Virus record (IMG/VR): IMGVR_UViG_3300023181_000082
Location: 1 to 22,636 of that record
Source: a virus
Reading direction: 5' to 3' (one strand)
DNA: 22,636 nt
Part shown: positions 8,671 to 13,656 of the stretch, one piece after another
Position numbering within the stretch: position 1 is the first letter of the stretch
Layout of the letters: each line of letters starts with the position of its first letter
Notes under the pieces: generated by a model
The model's input: only the letters and a program-made list of their open reading frames with translations
Database searches by the model: none
Told to the model about the DNA's origin: nothing
Position numbers and translations under genes: made by a program

Positions 8671-8889
8671 ATGGCAACTAATGAAATTGTAAGTGCTAAA
8701 CAGGAAGTTATTGCTTATACGGTAGTCCGTACTAATGCAGTGCCTGTTTCTGAGGGTAGTCCTGTTACTGAGAATGTAGTAGAGACTACGTATGGACCTT
8801 ATCTGGACCAATCTAAGGCTCTTGCAGTCAAGGACGCACTGGATAAGCGCGACGCCGACGCTCTCAACCCTGCCGAAGCTTCCGAATAG
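8671..8889 (+). CDS. Unknown acidic late protein, 72 aa
   Basis: ATG behind AAAGGAT. A short beta-type N-terminal part is followed by an acidic helical tail (LAVKDALDKRDADALNPAEA). The last 50 bases change to GC-rich codons (GCGCGACGCCGACG), unlike the A/T-ending codons before them; the GC-rich segment runs on into the downstream non-coding hairpins. Function unknown. Confidence 0.62.
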   Translation: MATNEIVSAKQEVIAYTVVRTNAVPVSEGSPVTENVVETTYGPYLDQSKALAVKDALDKRDADALNPAEASE

Positions 8890-8997
8890 GGCTTCTTCGG
8901 CCCATCCAGCGCGTTTCTAGCTCTGGATGGGCAATCATCCACGGCGAACCCAACGGTTCCCCACGGCCTTCTCTGGCGTAGGACGGCAATCCTGCCG
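8872..8997 (+). other. GC-rich cluster of four hairpins
   Basis: Four inverted repeats in a row: GCCGAAG/CTTCGGC (8872-8878 with 8895-8901), spanning the stop codon of the 72-aa gene; CCCATCCAG/CTGGATGGG (8901-8909 with 8923-8931), a perfect 9-bp stem; GAACC/GGTTC (8946-8950 with 8955-8959); and CGGCA/TGCCG (8984-8988 with 8993-8997). No U-tract follows any of them. The segment is clearly richer in GC than both flanks. It could stop ribosomes, block 3' exonucleases or be a transferred element. Confidence 0.6.
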
Positions 8998-9040
8998 AAA
9001 TTCCACTAGATCGGCCTAAAACATAAGGAAATAAGCTATT

Positions 9041-9448
9041 ATGACTATTTTTACTCGCGGCTCTACTCGTGTACATCGTTCTGTACGCCTTGTTAACCAG
9101 ACTGGTACGGCTATTACTGTCCCGCTTCCAGCCGGTGCTAAGGTAACTCGTATACACGCTCGTAATAAGGGCACTGTTGCCTTTAACTTGAGTGCTGGTA
9201 ACGTTGTATCTGGTGCTCAGTATCTGGCAGCTACGGCTGTTCCAGTTGCTTCTAGTGCTACGGATGTTACGACTGCAGGTATTATCAGCGAAGCAGCTAT
9301 CTCAGTAGCAGTTAGCATCGTTGCTTCTACTCTGTATCTCACGTTGTCTGCTGCTCCAGGTGCTCCGGGTGCTGATATCGTTATCGATTATCTCGAAACG
9401 CTTGAAAGCCTGCCTGCTCCGACTGTTAACAACCCTGTAGCATACTAA
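9041..9448 (+). CDS. Last late gene: unknown, possible decoration-type protein, 135 aa
   Basis: ATG preceded by AAGGAA about 10 bases upstream. The protein is rich in Ala, Val, Thr and Gly, with almost no charged helical segments, and looks like repeated beta strands (TAITVPLPAGAKVTRIHARN, then NLSAGNVVSGAQYLAATAVP). A hydrophobic Ala/Val/Ile run near residues 85-105 is probably strand rather than membrane. Such proteins are often capsid-decorating or head-fibre subunits; that is inference from composition and position at the end of the late region. Confidence 0.68.
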   Translation: MTIFTRGSTRVHRSVRLVNQTGTAITVPLPAGAKVTRIHARNKGTVAFNLSAGNVVSGAQYLAATAVPVASSATDVTTAGIISEAAISVAVSIVASTLYLTLSAAPGAPGADIVIDYLETLESLPAPTVNNPVAY

Positions 9449-9485
9449 GCTATTAGTCTGCTACATCCTGTATAGTTATTCCAGT

Positions 9486-9522
9486 CTCTACCAGTGTAAA
9501 AGCTGGTAGGGATACAATTTTT
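9486..9522 (+). terminator. Terminator-like hairpin after the late genes
   Basis: CTCTACCAG (9486-9494), 8-nt loop, CTGGTAGGG (9503-9511) form a 9-bp stem with one T-G pair. ATTTTT (9517-9522) follows after 5 bases. It lies 37 bases beyond the stop of the last late gene. The gap between stem and U-run makes it less than ideal for intrinsic termination, but the place is right. Confidence 0.5.
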
Positions 9523-9831
9523 CGTGAGGGTATCTAACAAACAACCGCGAGCAAGTTCCCCCATAGCCCCATCGAGAAACGCAAGTCCTTATAATATGCC
9601 GACAATGCCAACTGACATTCATCTAGCCTATGTCCAGCCTATGACGGTATAGCCGGAGGGTAGCACCTCTTATATGGCTTTAGCTGTTACATGTCTATCT
9701 CCTATGGTTATAGCTAGGATTAGCTAGCTTGTATCCGGGCATCTATATCCCTTATCGGATTAGAGCCGGTTGTCTGTCCTTGCTTAGATCATAGTGATTT
9801 GGCTTAGTCAATAGCCGAGATACAGCATTCT

Positions 9832-9853
9832 ATGCCCTATATGGATAATAAAC
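9832..9853 (+). promoter_or_regulatory. Repeated promoter-like motif, copy 2
   Basis: ATGCCCTATATGGATAAT at 9832-9849 is identical over 18 bases to the copy at 2766. It overlaps a small hairpin (GCAT, TCT, ATGC; 9826-9836), and a partial inverted echo, TATCCATAT, lies at 9902-9910. No gene follows for 960 bases, so transcription from here would cross the A-rich stretch and all six inverted repeats. It could serve replication priming or the leader array. Confidence 0.5.
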
Positions 9854-10004
9854 ATACCCTAACCGATATCGTTTGGTATCAGTACCACTATCGAAGATAG
9901 CTATCCATATATCAATATAAATAGAATATAATAGATATAGAACTATATAAGAACATATAATAACCACCCTATATACTGATGCACCATATAGTAAGAGAAT
10001 GAAT

Positions 10005-10068
10005 ATACATAGATCAATACATAGATATCACATAGATAGATATAGAGAATACATAGGAATACATAGAC
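10005..10068 (+). repeat. Helically spaced ACATAG short repeats (iteron-like)
   Basis: Five ACATAG copies start at 10007, 10019, 10030, 10051 and 10061, mostly within ATACATAG(A/G). The steps are 12, 11, 21 and 10 bases, close to one or two turns of the helix, so the copies face the same side of the DNA. They sit in the A-rich stretch of the gene-free junction. T7 has its own short repeats near its ends, used in concatemer processing or packaging; a replication-origin or protein-binding role is an alternative. The A-rich composition raises the chance rate of such words, which limits confidence. Confidence 0.5.
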
Positions 10069-10187
10069 ATATAGCCGATAGAAATGAATAGGATATAGAT
10101 AGCTATAAGCTGGATATAATCTAGATAGAAATAAGATAATGAAATCAATGATATATGAGATAATTGGGTATCTATTCATTTTATCAG

Positions 10188-10216
10188 TTGACGGATTGAA
10201 TGAGATAGTAGATATT
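10188..10216 (+). promoter_or_regulatory. Candidate sigma70 early promoter 1
   Basis: TTGACG (10188-10193), a 17-base spacer and GATATT (10211-10216). The predicted start, near 10223, is just ahead of the first inverted repeat. The position at the start of the early region fits a host-polymerase promoter such as T7 A1-A3. A further TTGACT lies at 10256 with only a weak TATGGC 17 bases on. Confidence 0.5.
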
Positions 10217-10236
10217 CAAATCACACAAGACGGAAG

Positions 10237-10333
10237 GCACTTAGCCAACTAGCTCTTGACTAGCTTAGCTAGGGATATTATGGCTCTTAATAGAGCTTGA
10301 CAAGGTAGGCCACAGTGGCTTATAGCTAAGTGC
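10237..10333 (+). other. Structured element A: closed by a perfect 9-bp stem, three inner hairpins
   Basis: GCACTTAGC (10237-10245) pairs with GCTAAGTGC (10325-10333). Inside are CTAGCT/AGCTAG (10249-10254 with 10267-10272), GGCTCT/AGAGCT (10282-10287 with 10292-10297, one G-T pair) and TAGGCCA/TGGCTTA (10306-10312 with 10316-10322, one G-T pair). This gives a cloverleaf-like four-way fold of 97 nt. It is not a tRNA: arm lengths and loop sequences do not fit. Promoter 2 lies inside it, so it could act as DNA rather than RNA. Confidence 0.5.
10297..10326 (+). promoter_or_regulatory. Candidate sigma70 early promoter 2
   Basis: A perfect -35 box TTGACA (10297-10302), an 18-base spacer and TATAGC (10321-10326). 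The predicted start, near 10333, coincides with the 3' end of structured element A, so a transcript would begin just before element B. This is the best host-type promoter in the window by eye. Confidence 0.55.
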
Positions 10334-10352
10334 ATATAGGTAATGGCTGTTA

Positions 10353-10439
10353 GCCGCTGGGATTACAACCAGTAGATAGTGCGAGTAACGTACTGTCCTT
10401 AGGAACCGGTCAATATAGCTACCTAGCCGATTGAGCGGC
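10353..10439 (+). ncRNA. Structured element B (candidate leader RNA fold)
   Basis: GCCGCT (10353-10358) pairs with AGCGGC (10434-10439). Inside is a 9-bp hairpin GATAGTGCG/CGTACTGTC (10375-10383 with 10389-10397, two G-T pairs, loop AGTAA) and a weaker TTAGG/CCTAG arm (10399-10403 with 10422-10426). It contains TACCTAGCCGA (10420-10430), which also occurs in the structured element at 15656. No match to a known RNA class is recognised. Confidence 0.42.
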
Positions 10440-10453
10440 AAAAGGTTATCCAT

Positions 10454-10504
10454 CCATATACTAAGGGCGCGTTAATAACGCCTATGTAAATCCTTAGTAT
10501 ATGG
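10454..10504 (+). ncRNA. Structured element C: perfect 13-bp inverted repeat
   Basis: CCATATACTAAGG (10454-10466) and CCTTAGTATATGG (10492-10504) are perfect inverted copies, enclosing a second inverted repeat GCGTTA/TAACGC (10469-10474 with 10476-10481). The arms carry TATATGG, part of the repeated promoter-like motif, in both orientations. It may be an RNA hairpin, a DNA cruciform or a palindromic protein-binding site. Confidence 0.55.
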
Positions 10505-10506
10505 CA

Positions 10507-10575
10507 CAGCACAATCTATCAGTCCGCTCTCAACGGCCGCATGGGTATGGTAACGGTTTAGCCGGGATTGTGTTG
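10507..10575 (+). ncRNA. Structured element D (candidate leader RNA fold)
   Basis: CAGCACAATC (10507-10516) pairs with GATTGTGTTG (10566-10575), 10 bp with one G-T pair. Inside, CGGC (10534-10537) pairs with GCCG (10561-10564). An alternative pairing, CTCAAC (10529-10534) with GTTGAG (10572-10577), would break the closing stem, so two competing folds are possible. Confidence 0.4.
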
Positions 10576-10697
10576 AGATATAGAGCTACTAAGCAAGGTA
10601 GCTGGACTATTGAGCCATTAAGGAATTATCACTCTTAACCGTAGGATAATCCAAGGCTTAACTTATCCAGTCTCTAAGCTGAACTAGCCTATATCTC
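10575..10697 (+). ncRNA. Structured element E: 9-bp closing stem with three inner hairpins
   Basis: GAGATATAG (10575-10583) pairs perfectly with CTATATCTC (10689-10697). Inner arms are AGCTACT/GGTAGCT (10584-10590 with 10597-10603, one G-T pair), TTAAG/CTTAA (10618-10622 with 10634-10638) and GGATAA/TTATCC (10644-10649 with 10663-10668). The 123-nt layout repeats the closing-stem-plus-three-arms plan of element A without sharing its sequence. Confidence 0.48.
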
Positions 10698-10702
10698 TTG
10701 TG

Positions 10703-10801
10703 AGGTTAGTTGATAGGATATCAATACAAGATACCGAACGCATTGCGATGTAGGTATGAGCAGGGAGCGTAAAGACCACTGTATATCCTATCTACTAACC
10801 T
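10703..10801 (+). ncRNA. Structured element F: 18 of 19 bp closing stem just before the first early gene
   Basis: AGGTTAGTTGATAGGATAT (10703-10721) pairs with the segment at 10783-10801, with one T-T mismatch. Inside, ATACC/GGTAT (10731-10735 with 10753-10757) encloses CGC/GCG (10739-10741 with 10745-10747). The 3' arm ends 4 bases before the GGGAG ribosome site of the first early gene. A long imperfect duplex here fits an RNase III processing site like those in the T7 early transcript; a separate RNA product is also possible. Confidence 0.55.
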
Positions 10802-10817
10802 AACGGGAGTGTTTATC

Positions 10818-10976
10818 ATGCTTTTTGCTGGTATGGTATCGGTTGTATGTGTAGCGTTTGGTTGCGCTATGCTACGCAAGAACATTAATGAGTACATGTT
10901 CATTCGTCATATGAACAATGTTCAAGAGATTAAGCGTAAACGTGCGGCTCTTGCTGCCTTCACCACAGGAGAATAA
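10818..10976 (+). CDS. First early gene: small membrane protein, 52 aa
   Basis: ATG at 10818 with GGGAG 8 bases upstream, just after structured element F. Residues 2-18 (LFAGMVSVVCVAFGCAM) form one membrane segment, followed by a basic cytoplasmic-type tail (EIKRKRAALA). The next gene starts 5 bases after the stop. As the first product after the early promoters it is a candidate host-takeover or anti-defence peptide (the T7 counterpart position holds gene 0.3), but nothing in the sequence shows the function. Confidence 0.66.
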   Translation: MLFAGMVSVVCVAFGCAMLRKNINEYMFIRHMNNVQEIKRKRAALAAFTTGE

Positions 10977-10980
10977 GACT

Positions 10981-11505
10981 ATGACTAAAGCTAATCAGAC
11001 ACCGGCTGTTACAGCCACTATTGCGCTTATCCTTAAGAAGAAGGATATCGCTACACGTACTAAGGCGCTCAAGACGAGTGCGGCTGATATGCAGCATGAG
11101 GTGCATGTACTTGCGTGCTCTGTGCTGGCTTTCGTTGCCAAGCATCGCAATATCAACGTGCTTACACAGTTCCTTGACGCCGTGCCTGATATGGTGCGCG
11201 TTAACAGTCTGCAATTGTGGTTCGAGACATTCGGCGGACTGACGTACAGCAAGGAGAAGGACACTAAGGGCTGGCACTTCGATAGCTCCAAGAAGGTACA
11301 GCTAGGTGAGGCTATGGTTAAGCCCTTCTGGCGCTTCAAGGCTCTTGAGGGCGCACCTTATCAGCCTATCGACTTCGATGCTTGGTCTAATCAGACTATC
11401 AAGAAGCTTGAGAAGGACGCTAAGGCGACCGGCAAGGACTACTCCGCCATTATCATGGCGCTTAAGACACACAAGGATGACACTAAGACTGGTTTCTCTC
11501 ACTAA
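10981..11505 (+). CDS. Early protein of unknown function, 174 aa
   Basis: The ATG at 10981 has AGGAG 9 bases upstream; an in-frame ATG at 10918 lies inside the previous gene and has no such site, so it was not used. The protein has a helical N-terminus (ATRTKALKTSAADMQHEVHV), a central region with HRNINVLTQFLDAVP and FETFGGLTYSKEKD, and a basic C-terminus. The HEV.VLA...L.....I..L..FL..VP pattern is reminiscent of a widespread uncharacterised early/middle phage protein. No catalytic motif is seen. GC-ending codons are more frequent than in neighbouring genes, suggesting high expression or different ancestry. Confidence 0.75.
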   Translation: MTKANQTPAVTATIALILKKKDIATRTKALKTSAADMQHEVHVLACSVLAFVAKHRNINVLTQFLDAVPDMVRVNSLQLWFETFGGLTYSKEKDTKGWHFDSSKKVQLGEAMVKPFWRFKALEGAPYQPIDFDAWSNQTIKKLEKDAKATGKDYSAIIMALKTHKDDTKTGFSH

Positions 11506-11509
11506 GTCT

Positions 11510-11572
11510 GTTGTGCTCATAGGCTAGTCTTGTCCTGCAATGAACCGCGACGACTAGCTTAATGAACATAAC
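11510..11572 (+). promoter_or_regulatory. Long imperfect hairpin, RNase III-site-like (R2)
   Basis: Three stacked stems: GTTGTG with CATAAC (11510-11515, 11567-11572), TCAT with ATGA (11517-11520, 11562-11565) and AGGCTAGTC with GACTAGCTT (11521-11529, 11552-11560), 19 bp in all with one mismatch and one bulge, and a 22-nt loop. It fills the gap between two early genes. The size and the interrupted-duplex shape match T7 early RNase III sites. Confidence 0.58.
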
Positions 11573-11596
11573 CTCTTTATACTTGGAGTACACGTC

Positions 11597-11953
11597 ATGG
11601 ACGTAGTATTAGCTGGCCTTATTGGCTTCGCATTCGCTGGTATAGCTACTGTAGCCACATGCTTCATTATGATGGCTCGTAGTGATATGCGTAAATGGCT
11701 TGGATATGCCAATATTGTGGATATTATGTTTACAGTGTTTATGCTGTACATATACCATGATACATTCTCTGGTGTCGTATCGGCTAGTATTGCTGGTATT
11801 GTTATGTCTGGCAGCTTGACTATCATGCGTAAGGCTATGGGCTATAAGAAGCTTAAGATTACATTCGGCCGTAAATGGCTGATATTGCCAACTGTATCTG
11901 CAACGTGGGTATATTATGAGCCCAAGTGGAAGAAGGCGTTCGCCAATGTATAA
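11597..11953 (+). CDS. Early membrane protein, 118 aa
   Basis: ATG at 11597 behind TTGGAGT. Three hydrophobic segments: about residues 4-26 (LAGLIGFAFAGIATVATCFI), 40-53 (IVDIMFTVFMLYIY) and 58-73 (SGVVSASIAGIVMSGS), followed by a basic soluble tail of about 40 residues (KAMGYKKLKITFGRKW). The first positive cluster follows segment 1. This is a small polytopic inner-membrane protein of unknown function in the early cassette; superinfection exclusion or host-membrane modification are possibilities only. Confidence 0.68.
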   Translation: MDVVLAGLIGFAFAGIATVATCFIMMARSDMRKWLGYANIVDIMFTVFMLYIYHDTFSGVVSASIAGIVMSGSLTIMRKAMGYKKLKITFGRKWLILPTVSATWVYYEPKWKKAFANV

Positions 11954-12083
11954 CAGCAATTGGGTATGGTGTGAGTATGACGTATGGTGGACAAGCTTTG
12001 AAGTGTACTTCGGCAAGTGGGTAGGACACCATAACAATCCATCATATTCTCATATTCACGAACAAGAGACACTTGGTATGTAA
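11946..12083 (+). CDS. Small Trp/Tyr-rich early protein, 45 aa
   Basis: The ATG at 11946 overlaps the end of the membrane protein gene by 8 bases, and the frame ends at 12083. The peptide is rich in Trp, Tyr and His (NWVWCEYDVWWTSFEVYFG), without a membrane segment. There is no strong ribosome site, so expression would depend on coupling to the upstream gene. Real but uncertain. Confidence 0.45.
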   Translation: MYNSNWVWCEYDVWWTSFEVYFGKWVGHHNNPSYSHIHEQETLGM

Positions 12084-12097
12084 TAGGAGATCGTGTA

Positions 12098-12265
12098 ATG
12101 CCATGGAGATGGTTGCTGTGCCTATATGGCACTTTGCACCTTATCTGGCAGCACAAATTGATTACGTGGCGCTTTGGACCGGTGTTCACGTATAGTAGAG
12201 AACATAAACACCTCTCTATTAAATTTGTGTTTCTGGTGGGTAGCAGGAGAGACTTATGTCTTTAA
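12098..12265 (+). CDS. Small basic early protein, 55 aa
   Basis: ATG at 12098 with TAGGAGAT 7 bases upstream. The sequence starts MPWRWLLCLYGTLHLIW, a short hydrophobic aromatic segment that may sit in or on the membrane, then a His/Lys/Arg-containing tail. The end overlaps a second AGGAGAG site and an eight-codon ORF (12256-12282). No family recognised. Confidence 0.48.
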   Translation: MPWRWLLCLYGTLHLIWQHKLITWRFGPVFTYSREHKHLSIKFVFLVGSRRDLCL

Positions 12266-12311
12266 ATTATAGGTCCGTATAAACAGGTAAATATAGTGGA
12301 ACGGTTCAACT

Positions 12312-12387
12312 TAATTGTTGACTGACTAGTACTGTGGAGGCGTTCTGCAGGCTGCCGGTGAAGCGGTACTAGTTTAGTGAGCAATTG
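12312..12387 (+). promoter_or_regulatory. Long imperfect hairpin, RNase III-site-like (R3)
   Basis: ACTAGTAC (12325-12332) pairs with GTACTAGT (12366-12373). After a bulged T the duplex continues outward as ACTG with TAGT (12321-12324, 12375-12378), one mismatch, then TAATTGTT with the segment at 12380-12387. That is 20 bp including G-T pairs. The 33-nt loop contains GCAGGCTGC. It lies in the 143-base gap before the 42-aa gene, which otherwise holds only the eight-codon ORF at 12256. Confidence 0.58.
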
Positions 12388-12408
12388 TGCTCTAATTGGA
12401 GAACTAAC

Positions 12409-12537
12409 ATGACTAACGTTAAAGAATTGGTTACTGCTCGTCTTGTTGCTTTGCACGATCGTCGACTTGCTGGTAGTAAGCAGGCTGTCGTCGGTACAAT
12501 GGCTGAGCGTTTCTTGGATGCTATTACTCGCAAGTAA
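12409..12537 (+). CDS. Small early protein, 42 aa
   Basis: ATG at 12409 with TTGGAGAA 8 bases upstream. The protein is one predicted amphipathic helix pair with basic character (TARLVALHDRRLAGSKQAVV, then TMAERFLDAITRK). It is flanked on both sides by RNase III-like hairpins, so it would lie on its own mRNA piece after processing. Function unknown. Confidence 0.6.
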   Translation: MTNVKELVTARLVALHDRRLAGSKQAVVGTMAERFLDAITRK

Positions 12538-12539
12538 GT

Positions 12540-12609
12540 AGCGTTCATAGGCCAGTGCTAATGGTGCAGAGTTTATCGCCCGAGCACTGGCTCAATGAGC
12601 ACTAACGCT
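12540..12609 (+). promoter_or_regulatory. Long imperfect hairpin, RNase III-site-like (R4)
   Basis: GCCAGTGCT (12551-12559) pairs perfectly with AGCACTGGC (12583-12591). An outer stem, AGCGTT (12540-12545) with AACGCT (12604-12609), closes the structure across an internal loop. It lies between the 42-aa and 66-aa genes and has the same two-level plan as R2 and R3. Confidence 0.58.
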
Positions 12610-12625
12610 CTTAATGGAGAATATT

Positions 12626-12826
12626 ATGAAAGTAGCATCTGCAGTATACATGCGTAATACGTATGGCAATCAGGCTCGTGAAGTCTTGCGCCGTATGTAT
12701 ATCTGGCACAAGCAGAAGAGCATGTGGCAGTCACCTAACCGTCGTAGCACGGCTGATGAAACCGCCCGTCATAATGGGTACATGTCTTTGATCGCAATTG
12801 AGCAGAAAGCTCTTGCCAACCTCTAG
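12626..12826 (+). CDS. Small basic early protein, 66 aa
   Basis: The ATG at 12626 has GGAG 6 bases upstream; the in-frame ATG at 12614 overlaps that ribosome site and was not used. The sequence is basic and Arg/Met/Trp-containing (YGNQAREVLRRMYIWHKQK), with a polar middle and a short helical end. No domain recognised; nucleic-acid or host-protein binding is possible from its charge. Confidence 0.62.
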   Translation: MKVASAVYMRNTYGNQAREVLRRMYIWHKQKSMWQSPNRRSTADETARHNGYMSLIAIEQKALANL

Positions 12827-12836
12827 GCGAACTAAA

Positions 12837-13037
12837 ATGTTGACATTTCGTGAGGCTAAGCAAAGATTGCAGCTATCAAATATGACCTTAAGCCGGGTAG
12901 GTGGCACCCTTGACTTTCGAGTGCAATACGCTGAGGCTAGGTTTGATGATGAACATCTGGCTTATACCTCTGATGATCTCGAAGATGCTATGCTTACAGG
13001 TATGGCTATGCGTCGTAAACGTCCAAGGCTGCATTAA
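12837..13037 (+). CDS. Conserved-type small phage protein with acidic TSDDLEDA motif, 66 aa
   Basis: ATG at 12837, 10 bases after the previous stop; the upstream in-frame ATG at 12798 is inside the previous gene. The protein has an N-terminal helix (LTFREAKQRLQLSNMTLSRV), a strand region (GTLDFRVQYAEA) and a C-terminal YTSDDLEDAMLTGMAM. The helix, strand, then T-DDL-DA--TG-AM layout recurs in many phage proteins of unknown function, so this is almost certainly a real gene. Role unknown. Confidence 0.7.
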   Translation: MLTFREAKQRLQLSNMTLSRVGGTLDFRVQYAEARFDDEHLAYTSDDLEDAMLTGMAMRRKRPRLH

Positions 13038-13189
13038 TGATGTGGTCACATCCTCCTAGATACTGGACTACTGAAAGAGTGTATGTGTACCATGCTTGGC
13101 GTCCCGGATGGACTGCTAGCGTATGGTACAGTCTGCAACCGACATGCTATGGTTTTAAACCTAGCTTTTCAATAAGGATAAAGAGATGA
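13037..13189 (+). CDS. Small aromatic early protein, 50 aa
   Basis: The first ATG overlaps the previous stop (TAATG) and is followed directly by a second ATG at 13040. The peptide is rich in Trp, Tyr, Pro and Arg (RYWTTERVYVYHAWRPGWTA) with no membrane segment. It ends in an ATGA overlap with the next gene. Like the 45-aa protein at 11946 it is Trp/Tyr-rich and coupled to its neighbours. Confidence 0.52.
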   Translation: MMWSHPPRYWTTERVYVYHAWRPGWTASVWYSLQPTCYGFKPSFSIRIKR

Positions 13190-13374
13190 CTGGACTTCTT
13201 GTTATTGTATTCCTGAGTCAAGCTGGTGTATATCAGAGCATGACAACCACTCAGGTAGATTACCAGCGTTGCATCGATAGCATCGAAAACGGTAAGCCTA
13301 AGGTAATTACTATCAAGGGCGAACAACAGGTAGCTGTTGGACTGTGCATTGATATGCAGGATCATAGCATTTAG
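13186..13374 (+). CDS. Small exported or membrane-anchored early protein, 62 aa
   Basis: ATGA overlap with the previous gene, with AAGGAT upstream. The N-terminus MTGLLVIVFLSQAGVY is a short hydrophobic segment without a positive start, either a weak signal sequence or an anchor. Two cysteines (in QRCIDS and GLCIDM) could form a disulphide in the periplasm. The middle carries a basic strand KPKVITIKGEQQ. Function unknown. Confidence 0.55.
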   Translation: MTGLLVIVFLSQAGVYQSMTTTQVDYQRCIDSIENGKPKVITIKGEQQVAVGLCIDMQDHSI

Positions 13375-13384
13375 GATATCTGAT

Positions 13385-13528
13385 ATGAGCTATTATCCCG
13401 GCGATCCTGATCCAGATGAAGATATCAAGACGATATTGTTCATTGTATTCATTGCGGCTGTATTGATTATGCTTACAGCTTGCGGTCATCAACCTCCCGG
13501 CCAAGACCTTTGGCTTACTGTTAAGTAG
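13385..13528 (+). CDS. Small lipoprotein-like membrane peptide with acidic N-terminus, 47 aa
   Basis: ATG at 13385; the in-frame ATG at 13337 lies inside the previous gene. Residues 4-14 are acidic (YPGDPDPDEDI), followed by a hydrophobic helix (residues 16-30, TILFIVFIAAVLIML) ending in LTACG, which resembles a lipobox, and a Pro/Gln tail. An acidic stretch before the helix is opposite to a normal lipoprotein signal, so it may be a simple transmembrane peptide. It resembles neither the Rz1-type protein at 17359 nor any family I know. Confidence 0.5.
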   Translation: MSYYPGDPDPDEDIKTILFIVFIAAVLIMLTACGHQPPGQDLWLTVK

Positions 13529-13536
13529 GAACTATT

Positions 13537-13656
13537 ATGCGCTTTGATTGGATTAAGCACCAGTACTTCTTTATGGTAGGCGTTAACTACTCTGAAAAAG
13601 TACTGAACTTTATGTTCGGTAGTCACTCACTTCAAATCAGATGGGATAAATTCTGA
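13537..13656 (+). CDS. Very small early peptide, 39 aa
   Basis: ATG at 13537 with TAGGAAC 8 bases upstream; its TGA overlaps the next ATG (TGATG). The peptide is aromatic and basic (FDWIKHQYFFMVGVNY), not clearly membrane-spanning. Support comes from the ribosome site and the coupled junction; function unknown. Confidence 0.45.
   Translation: MRFDWIKHQYFFMVGVNYSEKVLNFMFGSHSLQIRWDKF

Larger units (their letters stand above)
9449..10817. other. 1.37-kb gene-free junction between late and early regions
   Basis: No credible gene on either strand; the one sizeable minus-strand ORF (9943-10179) is low-complexity Tyr/Ile and an artefact of the A-rich sequence. In order it holds: a terminator-like hairpin (9486-9522), a mixed stretch with short hairpins and a doubled AGCCTATG (about 9624-9642), the promoter-like motif at 9832, an A/GATA-rich stretch (about 9900-10150) with ACATAG repeats, promoter boxes from 10188, and six nested inverted repeats to 10801. 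In T7-like phages the same place holds the right end, the left end and the early promoters, so the physical genome ends are most likely here. Confidence 0.75.

Noticed and set aside
9901-9932. sigma70 promoter around TATAAT in the A-rich stretch
   Set aside because: The -10-like word is expected by composition and no -35 box lies 16-18 bases upstream.
10005-10068. CRISPR array
   Set aside because: The repeats are 6-10 bases with spacing of 10-21 bases; no repeat-spacer structure and no cas genes.
9943-10179. Minus-strand 78-aa hydrophobic ORF
   Set aside because: Low-complexity Tyr/Ile/Leu translation of the A-rich, GATA-rich stretch, with no ribosome site and on the strand opposite to all real genes.
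10237-10439. tRNA genes in the cloverleaf-like elements A and B
   Set aside because: Closing stems of 9 and 6 bp, no T-loop GGTTC/GATTC pattern, wrong arm lengths and no CCA end.
12256-12282. Eight-codon ORF behind a good AGGAGAG site
   Set aside because: Too short to support as a gene without conservation data; may be a leader peptide or the remains of one.
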